From an uncultured Elusimicrobiales bacterium (GTDB lineage: Bacteria > Elusimicrobiota > Elusimicrobia > Elusimicrobiales > Elusimicrobiaceae), in NCBI GenBank assembly GCA_934644855.1, contig CAKUDJ010000022.1, positions 1 to 9,374 on the forward strand: DNA of 9,374 nucleotides. Direction: 5' to 3'. Position numbers and translations under genes: made by a program. This document shows, piece by piece, positions 1 through 4,951 of the stretch (the first letter of the stretch is position 1; each line of letters starts with the position of its first letter). The notes beneath the pieces were generated by a model. It was given only the letters and a program-made list of their open reading frames with translations, was not told the origin of the DNA and searched no databases.

Positions 1-379
1 TATTCGCCAGTTGAAAGGATTTAAGCGGACGGTCATAGCCCCTTGTTTGATGCCCCGTCCCATCTCTCCGGGGTTATCCAACCTTCCTCAAAAGGCCGGC
101 CCGGGGCTTGTGCAACGGATAACCGGCACCAATGCAAGACCACCACGCCGCCGCAAACTTAAAAGAACTTTCTTTTTCTATGCCGAAATCCCCTCCGCGC
201 GCACCGCAAAACCGGTTTCGCACGGAGCAAACTTCAAATAGTTGCCACGGTCTCCGCTATACATCGTACGGCATAGCTGGAAAACCGCCTGCTTTTTCTG
301 TCAAATACCATGCACCGCCATTAGGTTATACTAAGAGTATAATGGAAGAATGGCTAAAATCAAGGTGTAATTTCAATTT
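1..379. other. Gene-free stretch with GC-rich inverted repeats
   Basis: I see no convincing gene here: the open frames on both strands lack a ribosome site and read as unnatural, Pro/Arg-rich protein. The left part is rich in inverted repeats: GGACGG (27-32) with CCGTCC (55-60), AGCCCC (37-42) with GGGGCT (103-108), and GGTTATCC (72-79) with GGATAACC (117-124). The last pair encloses 37 nt. This could be a structured RNA on either strand, the edge of an element, or host DNA next to the prophage. None of the common riboswitch, tmRNA or RNase P signatures that I know is recognisable, and no tRNA was found. GC-rich DNA yields such stems by chance, so the structure call is weak. Confidence 0.35.
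326..342. repeat. Short inverted repeat, TTATACT-aag-AGTATAA
   Basis: A perfect 7-bp inverted repeat with a 3-nt spacer lies 40 bp beyond the repressor stop codon. Its right arm overlaps a TATAAT hexamer (338-343), but no -35 element sits at the right distance. It could be a protein-binding site or a weak hairpin. No function can be assigned. Confidence 0.3.
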
Positions 380-1036
380 TTAATTTTTCCCGAGGAGCAC
401 CTTAAACACAATAACCCCTTTTGGGTGCTCTTGGGGGTCCGCCGGGCGTTTTTGGCCCTCTAAATCCAACCAAATTTGCGCGTCTTTGCGGTACACCCGG
501 GCCGCCAACAGTCCCAGCGGGGTGAGCAGTAATTGTTCTTGCCCCGGTTCCCAGGCGGGGCCCGGCTTTACGGCGGCTAGCAGGTTGGGGGAGAGTTGGA
601 GCATAAATTGCGCTCCCCGGGTGCGCAGGCGCGGCAAGGTCCACCATTCCAACACGTCGCTGTCTTCAAAGAGGGGGGCTCCTTCCGGCGGCAGTTGGGC
701 TAGCAGCGGCAGGGCCGCACTATTGCTTTGCGCGCTGAGCACGGGCCGGGCGGTGTAGGAAGCTTCGCTTTCGCGCAGAAAGTGGTGGGGGGGATTTTCC
801 GCCGCTAACGGATAAGCCACGCGCGCAGAGTCTTCAAACAGGCGGGTGACCCCGTATAAATCCAGGCCGAATAAGGCCGCCATTTGTTGGGCATACCCCT
901 TGGACGGGTGGCGTTTGCCGGTGGTCCAAAGGGCCACGGTAGCCGTGGATACTTTTAGTATTTTAGCTAACTTTGCTTGCGCCCCGCGCAGAACGCCGCC
1001 GTTCCATTTTTCTAATTGTTTTTCAAATTTATTCAT
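380..1036 (-). CDS. CI-like phage repressor, HTH plus degenerate S24-like domain
   Basis: This is a 218-aa DNA-binding repressor, probably the lysogeny switch protein. Residues 16-45 form a helix-turn-helix of the XRE/CI type (AKLAKILKVSTATVALWTTG). After a linker, residues 108-215 follow the LexA/CI (S24) layout: PLLAQLPPEGAP, then FMLQLS, then LLAARVYR and a closing IVFKVLLG strand. The autocleavage residues seem lost: where the family has G-x-S-M this protein has PNLL (150-153), and the stretch that should hold the lysine reads AQIWLDL. The start is secure, with AGGAGG 7 nt before the ATG. It is divergent from the promoter at 1083-1112 and the palindrome at 1120-1143, its likely operator. 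No terminator is obvious after its stop. The repressor role rests on HTH, layout and position; the DNA target is inferred. Confidence 0.8.
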   Translation of the reverse strand: MNKFEKQLEKWNGGVLRGAQAKLAKILKVSTATVALWTTGKRHPSKGYAQQMAALFGLDLYGVTRLFEDSARVAYPLAAENPPHHFLRESEASYTARPVLSAQSNSAALPLLAQLPPEGAPLFEDSDVLEWWTLPRLRTRGAQFMLQLSPNLLAAVKPGPAWEPGQEQLLLTPLGLLAARVYRKDAQIWLDLEGQKRPADPQEHPKGVIVFKVLLGKN

Positions 1037-1057
1037 GGGAACCTCCTAAAAATACAC

Positions 1058-1068
1058 GGCAAAATGCC
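1058..1068. promoter_or_regulatory. Small palindrome GGCA-aaa-TGCC upstream of the repressor
   Basis: This inverted repeat lies between the repressor ribosome site and the divergent promoter. It differs in sequence from the large palindrome at 1120-1143. It might be a site for a second regulator such as a Cro-like protein, or a hairpin in the repressor leader. I could not identify a clear promoter for the repressor itself; TTTACA with TATTTT on the minus strand is only weak. Confidence 0.25.
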
Positions 1069-1082
1069 TTTGTGTAAAACCC

Positions 1083-1112
1083 TTGACAAATACTAACAAA
1101 ATTTACTATACT
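1083..1112 (+). promoter_or_regulatory. Rightward sigma70-type promoter, TTGACA-N18-TATACT
   Basis: The -35 is a perfect TTGACA (1083-1088). The -10 is TATACT (1107-1112), 18 bp away, which puts the start site near 1119. It fires away from the repressor gene toward the leader, the 117-aa ORF and terS. The large palindrome begins at 1120, so a bound dimer would cover the start site. This is the natural candidate for the repressor-controlled lytic promoter. Confidence 0.75.
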
Positions 1113-1119
1113 AGCATTA

Positions 1120-1143
1120 TTAAATCAGCGGCCGCTGATTTAA
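1120..1143. promoter_or_regulatory. Perfect 24-bp palindrome, probable repressor operator
   Basis: The half-site TTAAATCAGCGG (1120-1131) is followed directly by its exact reverse complement (1132-1143), with a NotI-type GCGGCCGC core. It starts about one base after the predicted start of the rightward promoter and lies in the repressor/leader intergenic region. Binding by the neighbouring repressor is inferred from position and symmetry. I saw no second full copy in the window, unlike lambda-type switches with several operators. As RNA it would also fold as a hairpin at the very 5' end of the transcript. Confidence 0.65.
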
Positions 1144-1160
1144 CAAAATAAAAAATAATA

Positions 1161-1177
1161 TGTTTGCACTTGTTTGC
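1161..1177. repeat. Direct repeat TGTTTGC, two copies 10 bp apart
   Basis: TGTTTGC occurs at 1161-1167 and again at 1171-1177, one helical turn apart and 18 bp after the large palindrome. Same-face spacing is typical of tandem protein-binding sites, but two 7-mers can also arise by chance. Confidence 0.3.
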
Positions 1178-1180
1178 TAA

Positions 1181-1210
1181 CCTGTCTTGCCGGGTGTCCT
1201 GTCTCCCGGG
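1181..1210. repeat. Direct repeat CCTGTCT followed by CCGGG, two copies
   Basis: CCTGTCT at 1181-1187 and 1198-1204 are each followed within 3 nt by a C/G block (CCGGG, CCCGGG), a 17-bp periodicity. The G/C blocks can pair with one another (1190-1194 with 1205-1209), which competes with the longer 1186-1192/1240-1246 helix. This may be a protein site or part of an RNA fold. Confidence 0.3.
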
Positions 1211-1309
1211 CCGGTACTTTGCCCAAAAGTATGTTTACGCGGCAAGGCGCGGGTTGTATGCTCTGCCAGGAGCTACAACTATTATAACAAATAATAAGTG
1301 TGTTTGGTT

Positions 1310-1387
1310 AGTAAAGTTATGTTAGTTTGTAAAGACGGACCCAACATAGAAGGGCACCCCGGGCTTCCTCGGCTGCATAACTTTACT
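1310..1387. repeat. 12-bp perfect inverted repeat with 54-nt spacer
   Basis: AGTAAAGTTATG (1310-1321) is exactly complementary to CATAACTTTACT (1376-1387). A 12-bp perfect match in mixed-composition DNA is unlikely to be random, so a hairpin in the leader transcript or a bipartite protein site is plausible. It has no T-run behind it and is not a terminator. Confidence 0.5.
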
Positions 1388-1520
1388 GGCCTTTGTAATT
1401 TTCCGGGGGTATTTCGGGGCGTTTGTGTCCCGAGGCTGCCCGAAAATAAGCGGTACGGTCGGCAAAATTATAACTGGCAGGGCCGTATCTTTGTTTTTTC
1501 TTTCCGCGCACTCCCCAAAT

Positions 1521-1874
1521 ATGGATAAATTAACATTGGAAAATTTAATTTTTGCCCATGCGGCCCGGTTGGAAAGCCCGGTTTGGACGCGCCGCGGGCG
1601 GTTATTCGCGCCGGAGAAAAAACCGTTGTTGCGGGCGCTTATCCGGGTGTATAACCGTTTTTTCGCGCGGGAAAACGCGCGCTTTTTGCGGGAAGATGTG
1701 GGCGAAAACCGCCGGGCCCGCTTTTGGGGTGGAACTTGGGCGGAAACGCCGCCCGCCCTGTGTGAGCGGCTCCCGCGGCTGTATTTGCGGCGCGAGGTGG
1801 AAGAATTTTACAAAACCTGCCGCGCCGCCCGCGTGCCTGCCAAAAATAAATTTGACAAAACAAAATTTATTTGA
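1521..1874 (+). CDS. Small basic protein of unknown function
   Basis: I do not recognise this 117-aa protein. It begins MDKLTLENLIFAHAARLESP and is predicted to be mostly helical and soluble, with many Arg and aromatic residues (VWTRRGRLFAP, IRVYNRFFAREN, PRLYLRREVEEFY). There is no signal peptide or membrane segment. G/C-biased third positions match the phage neighbours and support real coding. The start is the weak point: no Shine-Dalgarno is visible before the ATG at 1521, and an in-frame GTG at 1425 would add an unnatural 32 residues. The gene ends inside the AT-rich promoter that precedes terS. Its place between leader and packaging genes would suit a small regulator, for instance an antiterminator acting on the terminator at 1891-1923, but nothing in the sequence proves that. 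Confidence 0.55.
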   Translation: MDKLTLENLIFAHAARLESPVWTRRGRLFAPEKKPLLRALIRVYNRFFARENARFLREDVGENRRARFWGGTWAETPPALCERLPRLYLRREVEEFYKTCRAARVPAKNKFDKTKFI

Positions 1875-1880
1875 TAAAAT
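1852..1880 (+). promoter_or_regulatory. Promoter TTGACA-N17-TAAAAT ahead of the packaging genes
   Basis: A perfect -35 (1852-1857) and a near-consensus -10 (1875-1880) stand at the ideal 17-bp spacing. The -35 and spacer overlap the last codons of the preceding gene. The predicted start, near 1887, is only a few bases before the terminator at 1891. An AT-rich inverted repeat, AAATAAATTT (1844-1853) with AAATTTATTT (1863-1872), spans the -35 and spacer and could be a regulator site. Confidence 0.65.
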
Positions 1881-1890
1881 ATATTTATAA

Positions 1891-1923
1891 ATTACAAATG
1901 CGCAAGTGTTTGTAATTTTTTTT
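1891..1923 (+). terminator. Intrinsic terminator directly before the packaging operon
   Basis: ATTACAAA (1891-1898) pairs with TTTGTAAT (1909-1916). Three further pairs, two of them G-U, close a GCAA (GNRA) tetraloop at 1902-1905. An 8-T run (1916-1923) follows, then more T-rich sequence to about 1934. The stem is AT-rich, so efficiency is uncertain. It would stop transcripts from upstream and also those starting at the promoter 1852-1880. Read-through would be needed to express terS and terL. Confidence 0.65.
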
Positions 1924-1947
1924 CTTTTCTTTTTGGAAATTCCATAC

Positions 1948-1986
1948 GCGCCCGACGGGCGCACCGGGGGCTTTTTGGGCTCCCGG
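1948..1986 (+). other. Two GC-rich hairpins in the terS leader
   Basis: GCGCCC-gac-GGGCGC (1948-1962) and CCGGG (1964-1968) with CCCGG (1982-1986), the latter extendable inward to 8 pairs, stand back to back between the terminator and the terS start. The G-rich segment at 1987-1992 (cggggg) that must serve as ribosome site begins right after the second hairpin. They may stabilise the read-through mRNA or modulate terS translation. Confidence 0.4.
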
Positions 1987-1997
1987 CGGGGGTTTCC

Positions 1998-2444
1998 ATG
2001 GTTCAACATTCAACTAAAACACTTAAAAAACCGCGCGAAAAAGCCTTGCCGTATGCGGAAGGTTTTGCCGCGCAACTGCTTGCCTTTTTTGATGTACCGC
2101 CTTTTAAGGTGACGGAAGTGCTTAAAAAAGACGGCTCCGTTTCTCTGGTAGAAACGGCGTGCGAGCTGCCCACCTTTGAGGCTTTTGCCAAAGTGTTGGG
2201 CACCACCAAAGCCACCTTGGTTAAGTGGGAAGGCGCACACCCGGCCTTTGCCGAGGCCGCCGCCAAAGCGCGCGATTTGCAAAGCAACATTCTTATCCAA
2301 AACAGTTTGCGGGGGAATTATTCGTCCTCTTTTGCTGTGCTGACCGCCAAAAATTTATTGGGGTGGAAAGACGGAAAAGATGACAATTCCGCCGTACAAA
2401 AGCCGCTGGTGGTGCGGTGGGGGGAACCATGCCCGGAAAAATAA
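1998..2444 (+). CDS. terS: Terminase small subunit (P22 gp3-like)
   Basis: This 148-aa protein is the DNA-recognition subunit of the packaging motor: it binds the pac/cos region and delivers DNA to the large subunit. Residues 58-83 (PTFEAFAKVLGTTKATLVKWEGAHPAF) form the usual helix-turn-helix with the K-W/E-W signature seen in GP3-type small terminases. Residues 93-123 hold the family pattern of a helix followed by N-S-L-x-G-x-Y, F-A-x-x-x-A-K-N-L-x-G-W. An N-terminal stretch of about 50 residues is extra. The start ATG follows a GGGGGT-like ribosome site, and the stop overlaps the terL start by 16 nt, so the two are translationally coupled. Length and neighbour both agree with the call. The exact subfamily is from memory, not from a search. 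Confidence 0.88.
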   Translation: MVQHSTKTLKKPREKALPYAEGFAAQLLAFFDVPPFKVTEVLKKDGSVSLVETACELPTFEAFAKVLGTTKATLVKWEGAHPAFAEAAAKARDLQSNILIQNSLRGNYSSSFAVLTAKNLLGWKDGKDDNSAVQKPLVVRWGEPCPEK

Positions 2445-3751
2445 AAAATGCCGTCCAAACGGCCGTCATTCCCTATCAGCCGCGCTACCCGCAAACGCTC
2501 ATCCACCCGCAGTTGGAAACGCACCGCTTTTGCGTGTTGGTCACGCACCGCCAGATGGGCAAAACCGTTTGCGCGGTCAACCATTTGTTAAAAAGCGCGC
2601 TTATCAACACCCTCCCGGCACCGCGCTATTTTTATGTGGCGCCGCTGCTCAAACAGGCCAAAATGATTGCCTGGGATTATTTCAAGCGTTATTCGGCCCC
2701 CATTCCGGGGGTAAAGATAAACGAGGCCGAACTTTGCATTACGCTGCCGACGGGGGCCAAAATTTGGGTGGCCGGGGCCGATAACCCCGACGCCTTGCGC
2801 GGAACGTATGCCGACGGCGTGGCGTTGGACGAATACGCCCAAATTAAACCCGGCGTATTTGACGAAATTATCCGCCCTATGCTCCTTTCCCGCGGCGGGT
2901 GGACCTTGTTTACCGGCACGCCCAAAGGGCAAAATGCGTTTTATGATTTGTTCACTTACGCCCAAAAAGCCGCGCGCCAAGAGCCGCAGCTGTGGTGGTG
3001 CGGCGTATATCCGGCCGATACCACGGGCGTGATTGCGCCGGACGAGTTGGAGCGCATCCGCCAAGCCACCCCGGCCAATGTGTTCAGGCAGGAATATCTG
3101 TGTGATTTTGCCGCGTCCTGTGATAACGTATTAATCCCGGCCGATACCGTCAGCGCGGCTTTTCAGCGGCATTACGGCACGGCGGAAGTGGCCGGAGCCC
3201 CGCGTGTAATGGGGGTGGACCCGGCCCGCTTTGGGGATGACCGCAGCGTTATTTTCTGCCGCCAAGGGTTGCAGGCGTATGCCCCGCGGGTATTCAAAAA
3301 ACTGGATAATATGGCGCTAGCCGCACGCGTGGCGTTGGAAATGCAGCACTTCCGGCCGGATGCCGTATTTATAGATGCCGGGTGCGGCGGCGGGGTGATT
3401 GACCGCGTGCGCCAACTGGGTTTTTGCGTGACGGAAGTGCCGTTCGGGTCCGCCCCTGTAAAGGCCGGGCAATATGCCAATAAGCGGGCCGAAATGTGGG
3501 GTGAAATGGCCGCTTGGCTCAAAGCCGGAGGGGCCTTGCCGCCCGGGGGAGAACTGCGGGCCGATTTATGTGCCCCGGTGTATGATTTTGACGTGGCCGG
3601 GCGGTTAAGGTTAGAGGCTAAAGAAAAAATTAAGGAGCGCACGGGCCGCTCGCCGGATTTGGGGGATGCCCTGGCGCTGACGTTTGCCTTCCCGGTGCGG
3701 CGCGGCGCGTTTGCGGCGGAGTTCGCCCGGTATGATTATGGGGTATTATAG
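2429..3751 (+). CDS. terL: Terminase large subunit, ATPase and nuclease
   Basis: This 440-aa motor protein pumps DNA into the prohead and cuts the concatemer. N-terminal ATPase: Walker A-like HRQMGKT (40-46), Walker B GVALDEY with D134/E135, and the coupling motif FTGTPKG (161-167). C-terminal RNase H-like nuclease: acidic residues in MGVDPARFGDD (D264), VFIDAGCGG (D316) and PDLGDALAL (D413). All key residues are present, so it should be active. I chose ATG 2429, preceded by GGGGGGA, over the in-frame GTG at 2417. The length is normal to slightly short for the family. It ends at a hairpin block that separates it from the cargo genes. Confidence 0.96.
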   Translation: MPGKIKNAVQTAVIPYQPRYPQTLIHPQLETHRFCVLVTHRQMGKTVCAVNHLLKSALINTLPAPRYFYVAPLLKQAKMIAWDYFKRYSAPIPGVKINEAELCITLPTGAKIWVAGADNPDALRGTYADGVALDEYAQIKPGVFDEIIRPMLLSRGGWTLFTGTPKGQNAFYDLFTYAQKAARQEPQLWWCGVYPADTTGVIAPDELERIRQATPANVFRQEYLCDFAASCDNVLIPADTVSAAFQRHYGTAEVAGAPRVMGVDPARFGDDRSVIFCRQGLQAYAPRVFKKLDNMALAARVALEMQHFRPDAVFIDAGCGGGVIDRVRQLGFCVTEVPFGSAPVKAGQYANKRAEMWGEMAAWLKAGGALPPGGELRADLCAPVYDFDVAGRLRLEAKEKIKERTGRSPDLGDALALTFAFPVRRGAFAAEFARYDYGVL

Positions 3752-3766
3752 GCCCAGGCGCCTTCT

Positions 3767-3798
3767 GGGCCCAAAAAATATTTATTTTGGGCCCTTTT
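3767..3798 (+). terminator. Probable terminator after terL, with a competing hairpin
   Basis: GGGCCCAAAA (3767-3776) pairs perfectly with TTTTGGGCCC (3785-3794), followed by TTTT (3795-3798). An upstream hairpin, GGCCCAG (3751-3757) with CTGGGCC (3765-3771), shares bases 3767-3771 and would exclude it. A third pairing, GGGCC (3789-3793) with GGCCC (3808-3812), is also possible. The U-run is short, so termination may be partial. It insulates the packaging genes from the cargo genes. Confidence 0.55.
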
Positions 3799-3802
3799 GC
3801 CC

Positions 3803-3831
3803 TTGTTGGCCCGGTAGAAAAAGACTAAATT
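3803..3831 (+). promoter_or_regulatory. Weak candidate promoter for the ChaN/Tiki-like pair
   Basis: TTGTTG (3803-3808) and TAAATT (3826-3831) are 17 bp apart, each a partial match to consensus. The predicted start would fall almost on the ATG at 3839, giving a leaderless message, which would fit the absence of a Shine-Dalgarno there. The elements are weak, and read-through from terL remains possible. Confidence 0.35.
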
Positions 3832-3838
3832 ATTTAAT

Positions 3839-4942
3839 ATGAAGCATTTACGGATTGTATTTACTTTATTTTGTATGGCATTCAGCGTGGCCGCTAGTGC
3901 CCAACCCTTGCCGGGTGTTGTCAAACGCCTGGCTAAAGCCGTTGCTAAAAAAACAACTCAGGCTGCCCGGCCCAAGCCGTCCGCCAAGACTTCCGCCCAA
4001 CAGGTTGCCCGCCAGGTAGTGGCCCGGCAAAAGCAAATATTCGCCGATAAAAAACAGTTGGAGGCCGCCATAGATAAATCTTTGGCGGGTTTTGCGTTAG
4101 ATAAAGCGGTGTACCGTTCCATGGCTTTGCGTAATTCCAAACTGATGGCGGGTTCTAAAGCCATGATGCTCCGCCAAATTGAACTATACAAAAAAAACCG
4201 TGCCCAAATTAAAGCCCAACTGGCCATTACTCCGGCCGTGCATAATATCAACTATTCCAAATTATTAAACCCTCATGCCAAATTGATTTTTTTGGGAGAA
4301 GTACACTACCGGGCGTCTATCCGCCAGGAAATATATAACGCCATTACGCAATACCGTAAAGCCTATCCCCATAAAAAAGTTTATTTATTAACGGAATTTA
4401 TGGAAGTGGAATACGCCTTTGAAAAACCCAAAGGTTTTTACCGTAATGTGTTTTTGCGCGGCAAAAACGTGGTGCCGGAACAACTGCCGCTTTTGCGTAA
4501 ACTGGCTAACCGCGGGGTGTTGGTGCGCGGATTGGAACCCATCCTCGGGATGCGCTTTTTGGCCAATGAATACGGGGTGGCGGATAAAACTTTTATGCAA
4601 GGCTCCCTTTCTTTGGCCGGGCAGGAAATACGCAACCGGGCCTGGGCGGGCAAAATCCGCCAGTTGGTACAAAAAGACCCCAACGCCGTTTACTTTATCT
4701 ATACCGGGTGGAGCCATTCTTCGTATAAATATTTAGACAATCTGCCCATGATGTTAAAAGATATTCCTTCCCAGGTGGTGCAGTTTAATTTGTGGTGGAA
4801 AGATACGCTGACCCCGGCTTTTGAAGATTTATTTACCCCTTCGTTTTTGCAGGACCCTACGGCTAAAACGGTGGCTGTCTTAAAAGCGCCGCGCTACCGC
4901 CGTTTGTTGGGTGCGGATGTGTTAATTAACTTGCACGAATAG
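3839..4942 (+). CDS. Secreted ChaN/Tiki-fold protein 1 (phage cargo)
   Basis: This 367-aa exported protein belongs by motif to the ChaN / Tiki / erythromycin-esterase-like fold. A signal peptide (1-21, ending ASA before Q22) is followed by a Lys/Arg/Ala-rich region (28-80). The enzyme-like domain starts near 145: IFLGEVH (E154, H156), then YLLTEF (E186) and YTGWSHS (H293). The spaced Glu, His, Glu, His set matches the metal, haem or catalytic site of this superfamily, so the site looks intact. Known members bind haem (ChaN), cleave peptides (Tiki) or open lactone rings (Ere); the substrate here is unknown. The ATG at 3839 has no visible Shine-Dalgarno. A paralog follows 9 nt after the stop. 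It is out of place among packaging and head genes, somewhat more AT-rich by eye, and flanked by terminators: a moron. Confidence 0.7.
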   Translation: MKHLRIVFTLFCMAFSVAASAQPLPGVVKRLAKAVAKKTTQAARPKPSAKTSAQQVARQVVARQKQIFADKKQLEAAIDKSLAGFALDKAVYRSMALRNSKLMAGSKAMMLRQIELYKKNRAQIKAQLAITPAVHNINYSKLLNPHAKLIFLGEVHYRASIRQEIYNAITQYRKAYPHKKVYLLTEFMEVEYAFEKPKGFYRNVFLRGKNVVPEQLPLLRKLANRGVLVRGLEPILGMRFLANEYGVADKTFMQGSLSLAGQEIRNRAWAGKIRQLVQKDPNAVYFIYTGWSHSSYKYLDNLPMMLKDIPSQVVQFNLWWKDTLTPAFEDLFTPSFLQDPTAKTVAVLKAPRYRRLLGADVLINLHE

Positions 4943-4951
4943 GACAAAAAG

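Larger units (their letters stand above)
1144..1520 (+). ncRNA. Gene-free, hairpin-rich leader, candidate structured RNA
   Basis: About 380 nt without a credible gene follow the rightward promoter. Possible pairings are numerous: CTTGCCG (1186-1192) with CGGCAAG (1240-1246), extendable by G-C and G-U pairs to about 10 bp; inside it TACTTT-gccca-AAAGTA (1215-1231); then GTTGTA/TACAAC with inner GCTC/GAGC (1253-1279); a perfect 12-bp pair 1310-1321/1376-1387; and TTTCGGG (1412-1418), which can pair with either 1429-1433 or 1439-1445. CGGGC-tt-CCTCGG (1360-1372) and CCGAGG-ct-GCCCG (1430-1442) are near-perfect complements that would cross the 12-bp helix. It could be an antitermination or attenuation leader, a non-coding RNA, or DNA sites for packaging or replication. 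I do not recognise a known family. Confidence 0.4.

Noticed and set aside
11..383. Two overlapping + strand open frames (11-241 and 132-383) as genes
   Set aside because: No ribosome site, Pro/Arg-rich unnatural composition, no recognisable motif, and the inverted-repeat structure runs through them.
1253..1279. Minus-strand tRNA suggested by a GTAGCTC...AGAGCA D-arm-like stretch
   Set aside because: No T-arm, no acceptor pairing and no plausible anticodon arm; it is better explained as a simple hairpin.
1298..1528. Open frame from GTG 1298 as a small phage protein
   Set aside because: No Shine-Dalgarno, the frame crosses the 12-bp inverted repeat and other hairpin arms, and the protein looks random.
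1602..2009. Minus-strand open frame as a gene
   Set aside because: It crosses the promoter and terminator before terS and mirrors the coding bias of the + strand gene 1521-1874.
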